The notes under the pieces were generated by a model. The model was not told the origin of the DNA, made no database searches, and saw only the letters and a list, made by a program, of their open reading frames with translations. A program made the translations under genes and the position numbers. Source: an uncultured Treponema sp. (GTDB lineage Bacteria > Spirochaetota > Spirochaetia > Treponematales > Treponemataceae). From it: a stretch of 11,775 bases of DNA. Shown here one piece after another: positions 1 to 7,119 of the stretch. The stretch lies in assembly GCA_905236465.1 (NCBI GenBank), contig CAJOQA010000114.1:1-11775 (forward strand), in the 5' to 3' direction. Positions within the stretch are counted from its first letter, which is position 1, and each line of letters starts with the position of its first letter.

Positions 1-878
1 ATGCAACTCCTAGCAGGATAAAAAAAATATTCAGGAACTCCAGAATAATAGGTAAACGCTTTCGCTTGGTTCATGTATTTTCAGGTCAGAAGATTTTTGA
101 GGTAAGCACCTTCCGTTCAATAGTAGATGGCTCTGTAGGCAACGCCTTTGGAACTATGGATGAAGATGTTAAGAGAAGGGATTTTACGCTCAATGCCCTT
201 TATTATGATCCTGTAAAGGAACAGGTTATTGATTATGTGGGCGGGGTAAAGGATATAAAAAAAGGACTTATAAAACCTGTTATTCCTTTAGATAGAATTT
301 TTGTTGAAGATCCCGTTCGTATGCTACGCGCTGTAAAATATGGAGCCACAACTCACTGTAAAATTCCACGTGCCCTTAAGCATAAAATAAGAAGTTCTGC
401 ACCTCTTTTGTCTCCTGTTTCTCCTTCACGTCTTACAGAAGAACTTCTCAAGATAATAAATTCCGGTCATTCAAAGGATATAATAGAAGTTGCTCTTGAT
501 ACAGATTTATACATTTACCTGCAACCCGCAGCAACAAACATGATGCTTGAGAATAAAAAGTTTGCAAAAGCATATATGAAAAGCCTAAAAGAATTAGATG
601 AGGCTGTTTTAAAAGACCCTAATATTCGCTTGGGGGAAAAGTTAAGCTATATTCTGCGGGATTTTGTTGGAGGTCTGACAGATTGGAATTTAGAGGCCAA
701 GTCAAGCTCCGCAGCAGATTTATATAAGATGACTTGGGCTAGATGCAGAAACTTTGTCTTGCCAATGAATCCTCAGCGCACCGAATTGGATTTTGCGGTT
801 AGAAAAATCTTAAATAGCTACGGTATACAAGTAAAGCAACCCAAGAAGCGGACAAAAATTATTCTTCCCGCTGAATAG
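1..878 (+). CDS. pcnB: Poly(A) polymerase / tRNA nucleotidyltransferase family protein, 3' part (5' end outside window)
   Basis: Class II nucleotidyltransferase that adds nucleotides to RNA 3' ends without a template, either poly(A) tailing (PcnB) or CCA addition. The frame is open to the left edge (first full codon at 3-5), so the TTG at 66 is not the start. The visible part begins with IFRNSRIIGKRFRLVHV, then FEVSTFR, which is the PcnB-type head signature. It continues with KRRDFTLNALYY, an IDYVGG..D segment and EDPVRMLRAVKYGA, the conserved end of the head/neck region. The catalytic Asp pair and GG..RD motif should lie upstream of the window. The C-terminus ends in a basic stretch (KQPKKRTK), as in PcnB proteins, though the tail is shorter than in E. 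coli. The RNSRIIG-type motif favours PcnB over a CCA enzyme; substrate choice cannot be proved here. Its stop codon (876-878) directly abuts the stop of the convergent gene. Confidence 0.92.
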   Translation, partial: ATPSRIKKIFRNSRIIGKRFRLVHVFSGQKIFEVSTFRSIVDGSVGNAFGTMDEDVKRRDFTLNALYYDPVKEQVIDYVGGVKDIKKGLIKPVIPLDRIFVEDPVRMLRAVKYGATTHCKIPRALKHKIRSSAPLLSPVSPSRLTEELLKIINSGHSKDIIEVALDTDLYIYLQPAATNMMLENKKFAKAYMKSLKELDEAVLKDPNIRLGEKLSYILRDFVGGLTDWNLEAKSSSAADLYKMTWARCRNFVLPMNPQRTELDFAVRKILNSYGIQVKQPKKRTKIILPAE

Positions 879-898
879 CTATAGCTTTCTGTAGCTAT
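875..898. terminator. Weak dyad across the two convergent stop codons, possible bidirectional terminator
   Basis: ATAGCTA at 875-881 pairs perfectly with TAGCTAT at 892-898 around a 10-base loop. It spans the stop codons of both convergent genes. No T-run follows on either strand and the stem is mostly A-T, so it is a poor intrinsic terminator by normal rules. It is the only candidate in this zero-spacer junction. Confidence 0.25.
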
Positions 899-1772
899 CC
901 TGTGTTGGCCCTAAGCCAGTAATTTTGTCAATTATTATGCTTACTTCTTCTACCAAAATGCCTGTAAAGCGCTCTATGTTTTCAATTATGTACTGCTGCA
1001 AGTTATGAATAAGGCCAGTTAATTGCTTACCAAAAGGAACATCCACTGTTATAACCAACCTATAGCCATGTTTGTCTGATTTTATGGAAAGTTTTTTAAT
1101 CCGTATATCAGAATCAAATTCGCTCACACAGTGCATGGCCATTTGGCTGAGTGCTGCCTCTGAAATCTCTATGCGACCCTTTTTACTAAAAGCTGGAGTT
1201 ACAATAGATTTTTCAGACATTGTAGCTTCTTTTTTTCCAGAAAGCTTAGATTTTCCCTTTGACAAGAGTTCCTGTATTGATTTATAGAAAATCTTAGGAT
1301 AGCTTTTTTGCACTTCTATTGCAGGAACGGGAATAACGTGTTTTCCTTCTATCTGTCTACTTCTTATTGCTTTTTCAATATCCTCTCGTGAAGCTATATC
1401 TTGTATTTTTATTATTTTTTGAGGAGGGGGAAGCTGAAGTCTAACGGCTATCTTTCCAACCATTTTTTCGCTAGTTCCCAATAAGAGGATTGATTTTATC
1501 TTATTTTTTTGTAATACGCGAGCAACTTGATCCCTGTGTTCTTTATCATCAAAAAGGGCAACCCTAACAGCCCCCATATAAGTCTTTTCATGCTTTGCAG
1601 ATTTACCGGCAAGAATTTTATCATCCTGAATAAGGAGGCCGTCATCTATAAGCGCATGGATGTCATATTTTTGCGCCAAAAGTTTTGCCCTAAAACTCTT
1701 TCCTGTCCCGCTTTCTCCAACTAAAGCGTATACTTGAACTTCTTTTCCAAACAGTTTAGAAAAAATACCCAT
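879..1772 (-). CDS. P-loop NTPase fused to a C-terminal Asp23/Gls24-like domain
   Basis: 297 residues, predicted cytoplasmic. Walker A motif GESGTGKS lies at residues 19-26, soon after a short N-terminal segment. Residues 27-175 look like the rest of a nucleotide-binding fold, with a strand SILLLGTSEKM (94-104) in a likely Walker B/sensor position. A Ser/Lys-rich linker (about 170-187) leads to a C-terminal domain (about 190-297) that resembles Asp23/DUF322: KGRIEISEAALSQMA, then VPFGKQLTGLIHNLQQYI and TGILVEEVSIIIDKI. Asp23-like domains in Firmicutes are linked to envelope stress and membrane anchoring; what one does attached to an NTPase is not known to me. The start ATG is 2 bases after the stop of the upstream pseudouridine synthase gene, so the two are probably co-transcribed and translationally coupled; no strong ribosome site is seen. 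Domain calls are confident, function is not. Confidence 0.8.
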   Translation of the reverse strand: MGIFSKLFGKEVQVYALVGESGTGKSFRAKLLAQKYDIHALIDDGLLIQDDKILAGKSAKHEKTYMGAVRVALFDDKEHRDQVARVLQKNKIKSILLLGTSEKMVGKIAVRLQLPPPQKIIKIQDIASREDIEKAIRSRQIEGKHVIPVPAIEVQKSYPKIFYKSIQELLSKGKSKLSGKKEATMSEKSIVTPAFSKKGRIEISEAALSQMAMHCVSEFDSDIRIKKLSIKSDKHGYRLVITVDVPFGKQLTGLIHNLQQYIIENIERFTGILVEEVSIIIDKITGLGPTQDSYRKL

Positions 1773-1774
1773 AT

Positions 1775-2761
1775 TTAAATTATAAAGTCTTCATGGCAAT
1801 TTATCAAGAAAGATTTTATGAAATTTGAAAAGTCTTTGGGAAGTGGTGCGGTAATTTTGTCTGGTAAAGAAAGTTGATTGTCTTTGGTAAAGCTAAGGCT
1901 CAAGGCATGAAGGAAAAAAGCTTTTCCGCTTAATTTCTCGCCTCCGTAAGCTATGTCTCCTAATAGGGGATAGCCGTGAAAAGATGACTGTGCCCGTATT
2001 TGATGCTTTCTGCCAGTTTCAATATCAAACTGGACAAGTGTTATACTTTTGCCTTCAAATTCACCAAAAGAAAGGGGCTTTGCATTTGTTATTGCTACGT
2101 TTTTATCTGTTGCAGGAATAACCTGTACTGTGTGGAACGTTTTTTTTGCAGCTCGGGCCTTATCTTTGCTGAAATCTTCTATACTGTCTTCCCACCTTAC
2201 TTTAGCAGTTAAAGTTCCACAAATAATTCCAATATATGTTTTTTTTATTTCACCTGACTGTAAGGCTTTAGAAAAATACTGGGCCCCCTTCAGGCTTTGG
2301 GAAAAAGCTATAAGGCCACTTGTATATTTATCTAACCTGTGCAAAGGGCCAATTCTAAAGGAAAGGGAAGAGTCTGCCTTCATATTTTTAGAGCAATAGG
2401 CAGCAACCATTTGCGATAGGGATTTTTCATCACTTTTACTTGGTTGTACTTGGATACCGCTTTTTTTATTAACAAATAAAATATCCGGTGTTTTTAAAAT
2501 AATTTCAATACTGCTGTCTGTATCATCCAGGAGGCTAGTATTTGAATTTTGTTTTTTAAGTATAAATTCAGCTATTGAAATTTTATCATTTACTTTTACC
2601 CTATAATCAGGACTACTTTTCATGTCATTTACCAAAATCAGCTTTTTCCGTAGGGCTTTAAAATAATTAGATGCATCTGCATCTTTAAAAATACTTTTTA
2701 GAACCCTGTCTAAACGCCTGTCACAATCATTTTGACCTGCATAAAAATCAATGAAATTCAT
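1775..2761 (-). CDS. RluA/RluC-family 23S rRNA pseudouridine synthase
   Basis: Converts uridine to pseudouridine in RNA, most likely 23S rRNA. With the start chosen at 2761 it has 328 residues. An S4-like RNA-binding domain is at the N-terminus (RRLDRVLKSIFKDAD, then KKLILVND and a KVNDKI turn). The catalytic domain carries HRLDKYTSGL; its Asp (residue 144) is the expected catalytic aspartate of the RluA family. ETGRKHQIRAQ and GYPLLGDIAYGG are further family blocks. A longer frame reaches 2845, but those 28 extra residues do not look like the family and would run through the divergent promoter, so I prefer Met at 2761. Upstream of that ATG is TATAAT 7 bases away and no Shine-Dalgarno, hinting at a leaderless message. 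It is the first gene of a two-gene minus-strand unit. The S4 domain favours RluC/RluD-like over RluA, but the exact target base is not deducible. Confidence 0.9.
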   Translation of the reverse strand: MNFIDFYAGQNDCDRRLDRVLKSIFKDADASNYFKALRKKLILVNDMKSSPDYRVKVNDKISIAEFILKKQNSNTSLLDDTDSSIEIILKTPDILFVNKKSGIQVQPSKSDEKSLSQMVAAYCSKNMKADSSLSFRIGPLHRLDKYTSGLIAFSQSLKGAQYFSKALQSGEIKKTYIGIICGTLTAKVRWEDSIEDFSKDKARAAKKTFHTVQVIPATDKNVAITNAKPLSFGEFEGKSITLVQFDIETGRKHQIRAQSSFHGYPLLGDIAYGGEKLSGKAFFLHALSLSFTKDNQLSLPDKITAPLPKDFSNFIKSFLINCHEDFII

Positions 2762-2767
2762 AAGGAG

Positions 2768-2773
2768 ATTATA
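2768..2773 (-). promoter_or_regulatory. Candidate -10 box (TATAAT) for the pseudouridine synthase gene
   Basis: On the minus strand a perfect TATAAT ends 7 bases before the ATG at 2761, so transcription would start at or next to the start codon. No convincing -35 lies at 16-18 bases; a TTGTCT sits 25 bases upstream, too far. The base run just before the ATG is CTCCTT, the opposite of a ribosome site. Confidence 0.45.
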
Positions 2774-2797
2774 AGGAAAAAAAAATCCTTTTGCTAC

Positions 2798-2825
2798 TAG
2801 ACAAAAGTTTTGAATACGGTAAAAT
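2798..2825 (+). promoter_or_regulatory. Candidate sigma70-type promoter for the rnf-containing operon
   Basis: TAGACA (2798-2803) matches TTGACA at 5 of 6 positions. A 16-base spacer follows, then TAAAAT (2820-2825), 5 of 6 to TATAAT. The expected start of transcription is about 2832, right at the ATG (2833) of the first operon gene, where there is no Shine-Dalgarno. Read by eye only. Confidence 0.45.
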
Positions 2826-2832
2826 AGAAAAT

Positions 2833-3312
2833 ATGCAAAATGCAAGGGGACAGTTACATTTATTTCTCACAAATCCAGTATTGCTTTCTTGCATTTTTAG
2901 CTGGTTATTGGCGCAATTTATAAAAACGCTTATAAAGTTATTTTCTGGAAAGGTTCACAGTATTAAAGAACTTTTTGAGCTTTTATTTTGGCAGACCGGC
3001 AGTATGCCTTCTAGCCATTCTGCTTTAGTAGCATCTTTATGTACGACTATAGGCTTTAGGTCTGGGATTAATAGTGATGTTTTTATTCTTTCGCTTTGTT
3101 TCTTTTTTGTCACCATCCGCGACGCAGTTGGTGTAAGAAGGGCTAGTGGAATTCAGGCTAAAGTTCTAAATAAGTTAGGAAAGAAATTAGCAGAGGAAGG
3201 CATAATTGATTATAAATCAATAAAGGAAGTGCAGGGCCACACCCCTTCGGAAGTTGCTATTGGTGTACTTTTGGGCTTTTTTACAGGTCTTGCATTTAGT
3301 GTATTAAAATAA
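2833..3312 (+). CDS. Divergent PAP2 family (DUF212) integral membrane protein
   Basis: 159 residues, four likely membrane segments. Family signatures of the divergent PAP2/acid-phosphatase group are clear: NPVLLSCIFSWLLAQFIKTL (14-33), TGSMPSSHSA (55-64, counterpart of the PAP2 PSGH block), RDAVGVRRASGIQA (96-109) and EVQGHTPSEV (132-141, counterpart of the distal His block, with Glu where many PAP2 enzymes have Asp). PAP2 enzymes remove phosphate from lipid pyrophosphates, but DUF212 members have no firmly assigned substrate. I chose ATG 2833; a TTG at 2791 would add 14 residues unlike the family and overlap the promoter. It is the first gene of the long operon, and the next gene's ATG follows its stop with no gap. 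Family call is firm, reaction is not. Confidence 0.88.
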   Translation: MQNARGQLHLFLTNPVLLSCIFSWLLAQFIKTLIKLFSGKVHSIKELFELLFWQTGSMPSSHSALVASLCTTIGFRSGINSDVFILSLCFFFVTIRDAVGVRRASGIQAKVLNKLGKKLAEEGIIDYKSIKEVQGHTPSEVAIGVLLGFFTGLAFSVLK

Positions 3313-4725
3313 ATGAAAGTAAAATTAAAAATTGTAGACTTATTTTCAATTTCATTTATCCTCTTTACCGTACTCCTTCTATTCATTTTTAGAAGCCTGC
3401 CCATCACTAGAATTTGGGATAATTACAATGTCTTGTATGTGGAAAAAAGCCTTTCAGAGACTCAAGTATTATCTTTTCTCTCTGATGCAGGCTGTAAGGA
3501 TGTTATAAGTTTATCCCTGCAAAGAATACCTTTTTCAGCTTCCTTCACACCCGTAGAGCCAGCTTTATCCTCGTATTTGCGGGAGCGGACTGCGTATTTT
3601 TCTGATGAAAACTCATTGTACAATCTTTTTTATATACCGTCTAATTACGAGCGAAACAGTTTACAGGCATTGGAGTTGATAAAAAAAGAAAAAAGTGTGG
3701 AAGCAGGGCTCGATGGTACAGAACAGTATCCTTGGCTTGTTCCTATTATCGTTCTCATAACCTTCATAGTGCTTTTGTATTTTTCTGAAAAAAAACTAGT
3801 TTTTATGTTTCCCGCACTCTTCTTTGTGCTTTTTGCTTTTTCAATGCCATTTTATCCTCTCGCAGCCTTTGCTTGCCTAGATTTGCTGGCATTGATTTTT
3901 ATTAATCATATTTGGGAAAGAAGAAAGTATCTTTCAGCTATTTTTCAATCCCCTTATTTTTTGATTATTTTTATTTCCACCCCCTTTGTTTTTTTTACCC
4001 TAGGACTTCGGTGTGGGATCTTAGGACTTTTTGTTGTAATCTCCTCAATTTTTTGCCTAATTCTATTAAAGCATTATAGCGAATATAAAAGACTTAGGGA
4101 TGCTTTTTCATTTAAATTGATTTTATCCGCAAAGCAAATTCCTATGATGTATGAAAGAACTTCTAAGCTTACTGTTTTTTCAGCTATGCCTATAGCCTCT
4201 TTGTTTATCCTTTTTCTTCTTTCTGCAGTCTTTACTCCTAAATCCTCTATTCAGGGCCTTTCTGTTCCTTCACCTCAAGCAAGTGACTATGTTATTGCAG
4301 AAGGTAAGAAGTTACCTTCCTTTTCTGATTACTGCACCTGGGCTTGGAAGACCTTATCTTTCCCTTACAAAAATTTAAATGAATCTTTAAATATGCAAAA
4401 AGAAGTAGAAATAGGGGACAAAGTTTCTGTCACTCATTATACTGAAAAAAATGGAGTTATAGAGCCTTCAACAAGTGTTATAATGGAGTATAATTCTGAT
4501 TTTATTAAAAACCAAAGAAGGACTGTGGAGCATCTTGAATACCCTGCAATAGAAAAACTTATGCTAAGCCAGGGAAGTGAGACTTCTATTTATTATAGTA
4601 CTTCAGTTGTCGGAATTAACAAAACAAAAAACAATACTTTAAGTTTGTTTTTACTTGTACTTAGCATAGGCGAACCCCTGCTTATGTATGGATTTTATAC
4701 TTTGTTTGGTCAAAAGAAAAAATGA
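3313..4725 (+). CDS. Unrecognised multi-pass membrane protein, candidate partner of the Rnf-like complex
   Basis: 470 residues; I do not recognise a family. Likely membrane segments: about 10-28, 141-157, 161-180, 181-199, 214-231, 234-253, 286-307 and 443-462. The loops after segments 2, 4 and 6 and the C-terminus are Lys/Arg-rich (SEKK, WERRKY, EYKRLRD, GQKKK), so the positive-inside rule gives both termini in the cytoplasm. Two large hydrophilic segments (about 29-140 and 308-442) would then face outside. The second holds repeated Thr/Ser/Tyr-rich beta-like stretches. There are no Cys pairs, nucleotide-binding motifs or heme motifs. The ATG directly follows the previous stop (TAAATG) and its own stop overlaps the rnfC start by 4 bases (ATGA), so expression is tied to the Rnf genes. 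I infer an accessory subunit or assembly factor; this rests on position only. Confidence 0.85.
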   Translation: MKVKLKIVDLFSISFILFTVLLLFIFRSLPITRIWDNYNVLYVEKSLSETQVLSFLSDAGCKDVISLSLQRIPFSASFTPVEPALSSYLRERTAYFSDENSLYNLFYIPSNYERNSLQALELIKKEKSVEAGLDGTEQYPWLVPIIVLITFIVLLYFSEKKLVFMFPALFFVLFAFSMPFYPLAAFACLDLLALIFINHIWERRKYLSAIFQSPYFLIIFISTPFVFFTLGLRCGILGLFVVISSIFCLILLKHYSEYKRLRDAFSFKLILSAKQIPMMYERTSKLTVFSAMPIASLFILFLLSAVFTPKSSIQGLSVPSPQASDYVIAEGKKLPSFSDYCTWAWKTLSFPYKNLNESLNMQKEVEIGDKVSVTHYTEKNGVIEPSTSVIMEYNSDFIKNQRRTVEHLEYPAIEKLMLSQGSETSIYYSTSVVGINKTKNNTLSLFLLVLSIGEPLLMYGFYTLFGQKKK

Positions 4726-6044
4726 AAGCAGTAAATAATTTTGTAAATTCAGAAAAGAAACTCTTTACAGACTCTGTACGGTCTTTTTTGCCTTCTTATG
4801 CGGTTATACCCTTTAACCTTACAAAAAAGAAGGATTTTAAATGTATTGTTCAAGAAAATGATGTTGTAAAAGAAGGGCAGGTAATCGCACTTTCTGTAAA
4901 GGAAGAAAATGAAAAGCGCCTCTATATTCACGCACCTGTTCCAGGCAGGGTAATAGGTTTTGTCCACTGTTACTTGCCCAATGGTGGTGTTGGTATAGCT
5001 GTAAAAATAAAAATGGAAGGCTCCTTTTCTTATTTGGGGAAAGTTCTGCCCGAAACAGACTGGCAGTGGTTTTCAAAAGAAAACCTGCTTGATATTTTTA
5101 CAGCAAAGGGTGTTACTAATACTTTTGACTGTAGTGAAGATAAGACGGATGCCCTTGCACGGCAAATAGAAAACTGTAAGTTAGTAAAAAATAGATTTTT
5201 AGTTGTCAGACTCTTTGATGAGGATCCGAGCAGGATGACTGATACTTTTGTGGCTGAACACTATACGTACCAGATATTAAAAGGGGCTTATATTACCGCA
5301 CGGGCAATGGAAGCTCAGGGAATTGTTTTTATTCTTCCTAAAAAAAGCAACATCAAAATCAATGAAACTGAATTTGTAGGTATACCTATTTTTATTTTGG
5401 AAGCTGATACACAAAAGTATCCGGCAGGTTTTAAACAAAACCTTATTGGCCTTGTGAAAAAAAATGCAAAACTATCTTCTTTTTCAACTTTTTCAGGTAT
5501 AAACAAAAATTGTATTTTTGTGGATTCAGAGACTATGCTGTCTGCCTATGAAGCCGTTGCCTTGGGAAAACCAGCTGTAGAAACTTTTGTTCATGTTACC
5601 GGTGAATGTTTGAATGCTGCCGCACTATTTAAGGTCCGACTAGGGACAAACATCACATCCCTAATAAAACAATGTGGGGGTTTTAAGATAAAACCTGCAA
5701 AAGTTATTATAAACGGTCTTATTCAGGGAACTGCAGCAAATAATCTTGATGCAGTAATTACAAAAAATGTAAAATCAGTTACCTTGTTGCCAGAAAGAAG
5801 CCTTTGTATTCAAACTTTTTCACCCTGTATACGATGTGGCAATTGTAGGGCCATATGCCCTGAAGAAATTTTCCCTGACTTGATGTTCAGGCATAGGTTA
5901 GGGGGAAAACCTGTTGGCAAGGATCTTGTAAAAACTGCAGAACTGTGTTCTTCTTGCAGTCTTTGCAACAGTGTATGTCCATCTCGTTTACCATTGAGCC
6001 AGACTATAGAATTATTAAGGAAGTCTAAAGATGATATTGAATAG
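4722..6044 (+). CDS. rnfC: RnfC-like subunit with two ferredoxin clusters but no NADH/FMN motif
   Basis: 440 residues, the usual RnfC length; peripheral cytoplasmic subunit. In canonical Rnf it takes electrons from NADH through FMN. The N-terminal barrel-sandwich part is present (VKEGQVIAL, YIHAPVPGRVIGF, 49-80). The C-terminus has two complete CxxCxxCxxxCP sets: C369, C372, C375, C379 and C409, C412, C415, C419. Family blocks survive in worn form: FDEDPSRMTD (165-174) for the ECEPY.taD block, YPAG at 233-236 for YPqG, and NGLIQG at 331-336 for GGPMMG. The GxGGAGFPtxxK glycine-rich block that binds FMN/NADH should fall near residue 130, but GVTNTFDCSEDK is there. So by sequence it should not oxidise NADH in the known way. 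The start overlaps the previous gene by 4 bases and the stop overlaps rnfD by 14. Confidence 0.87.
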   Translation: MKAVNNFVNSEKKLFTDSVRSFLPSYAVIPFNLTKKKDFKCIVQENDVVKEGQVIALSVKEENEKRLYIHAPVPGRVIGFVHCYLPNGGVGIAVKIKMEGSFSYLGKVLPETDWQWFSKENLLDIFTAKGVTNTFDCSEDKTDALARQIENCKLVKNRFLVVRLFDEDPSRMTDTFVAEHYTYQILKGAYITARAMEAQGIVFILPKKSNIKINETEFVGIPIFILEADTQKYPAGFKQNLIGLVKKNAKLSSFSTFSGINKNCIFVDSETMLSAYEAVALGKPAVETFVHVTGECLNAAALFKVRLGTNITSLIKQCGGFKIKPAKVIINGLIQGTAANNLDAVITKNVKSVTLLPERSLCIQTFSPCIRCGNCRAICPEEIFPDLMFRHRLGGKPVGKDLVKTAELCSSCSLCNSVCPSRLPLSQTIELLRKSKDDIE

Positions 6045-7119
6045 ATTTTTTCATAAAAGAAATTTCAGTGATGTTACTTTGCATCCTTTTGTATATTTAA
6101 AACCTTCTCTTGGAATAAGTTGCTTTCTTATACTTTTGCTTTTGCTTCCTCAAGTTCTACTTCTTATTCTTACAAAAAGTTATTCTTCTCTTTATATTAT
6201 CTTAAGTACTCTGTTGGCTTCTGTAGCATCTGAATGTGTTTTTCTTTTGCTAAAAAAACAGTTTAAGTATTCTTTTCTAATAGCTATTATACAAGGTCTC
6301 ATAACAGGTTTCTTGTTACCCGCTACCTATTCACCTCTTGCTGTCTTTTTTATAGCGATTACAGTTTTTTTCCTTACAAAATACTCTTTTGGCGGATTTG
6401 CATCTTCTTGGATTAATCCTACAGTTGTAACTGTTATTACCTGCTATATTTTAAACACAGCTATTTTCCCAGATTTTTTACTGACACACGATGATCTGCA
6501 AAGTAGAAATGTTGCTTTATATTTAATCCAAAGGGGTAGTGTCCCTCTCATTCCATTAGATTCACAGATAACGGCCTTTCTAAACAAAAATATTTTTAGC
6601 TATCTAGGAATTGTTATCCCCGAAGGCTATGTATCGCTTTTTTGGGACTGTGGTTCAGCTATTCCAGCCTTCCGCTTTAATTTTATAACTTTAGTCTCAT
6701 CAATCATACTTTTTTCATTTGAGCTATTGGACATCTTGATTCCCACAGTTTACATTTTAACATATTCTATTTTAGTAAGATTTGTGGGCCCCTTTTTTAC
6801 TGGTGGCGCAGCATTTCAAGGGGATATTATACTTTGCTTATTGACTAGCGGAACTCTTTTTTCCACACTTTATGTGTTACAATGGTATGGAACTACACCT
6901 GTTACACGGCGGGGAAAAAGTTTGTATGCTTTCCTTGCAGGTCTCTTGTCTTTCTTTATCATGGGGTATGGAACGTCTACAGTGGGGTATATGTATGTTA
7001 TCCTTACAATGAATATACTTTCTCTTTTAATACAAGTTTCAGAAAGTCATAGGGCTAGAAAAAAGATTGAAAATGTCCTAGTTCCAAGATTAAGCGAATT
7101 GGAGGCTGAAAATGTCTGA
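6031..7119 (+). CDS. rnfD: RnfD-like membrane subunit lacking the flavinylated threonine
   Basis: 362 residues, about 9-10 membrane segments, the usual RnfD/NqrB size. Family features: TLHPFVYLKP start, FGGFASSWINPTVVTV (for the GGLGxNPFNPA block), FFTGGAAFQGDI and TTPVTRRGKSLYAFLAGLLS (for TDPVT....G...G...GLL), then VGYMYVILTMNILSLLI. In known RnfD, FMN is attached to the Thr of a (S/T)-x-A-T-P-L motif. The matching region here is RGSVPLIPLDSQ (168-179), giving Ile174-Pro-Leu-Asp or Val171-Pro-Leu; no Thr precedes either Pro-Leu. The ATDP part of the distal block is also replaced, by QWYG. AAGGAAG at 6017-6023 is a strong ribosome site 7 bases before the ATG, confirming the start despite the 14-base overlap with rnfC. 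Homology is clear, classic electron transfer is doubtful. Confidence 0.87.
   Translation: MILNRFFHKRNFSDVTLHPFVYLKPSLGISCFLILLLLLPQVLLLILTKSYSSLYIILSTLLASVASECVFLLLKKQFKYSFLIAIIQGLITGFLLPATYSPLAVFFIAITVFFLTKYSFGGFASSWINPTVVTVITCYILNTAIFPDFLLTHDDLQSRNVALYLIQRGSVPLIPLDSQITAFLNKNIFSYLGIVIPEGYVSLFWDCGSAIPAFRFNFITLVSSIILFSFELLDILIPTVYILTYSILVRFVGPFFTGGAAFQGDIILCLLTSGTLFSTLYVLQWYGTTPVTRRGKSLYAFLAGLLSFFIMGYGTSTVGYMYVILTMNILSLLIQVSESHRARKKIENVLVPRLSELEAENV

Noticed and set aside
66..68. TTG as start of pcnB
   Set aside because: The frame continues upstream to the window edge with conserved PcnB residues (IFRNSRIIGKRFR).
2049..2399. 116-residue plus-strand reading frame
   Set aside because: It is antisense to the conserved catalytic core of the pseudouridine synthase, has no ribosome site and resembles no protein.
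2791..2832. TTG start for the DUF212 gene
   Set aside because: The extension overlaps the likely promoter, has no ribosome site and adds nothing that matches the family; ATG 2833 fits the usual length.
2762..2845. Longer N-terminus for the pseudouridine synthase (start at 2845)
   Set aside because: The extra 28 residues are Phe-rich and unlike the family's S4 start, and they run across the divergent promoter and the start of the opposite gene.
4837..5076. Minus-strand reading frame inside rnfC
   Set aside because: Antisense shadow of a well-supported gene; no start signal and no family resemblance.
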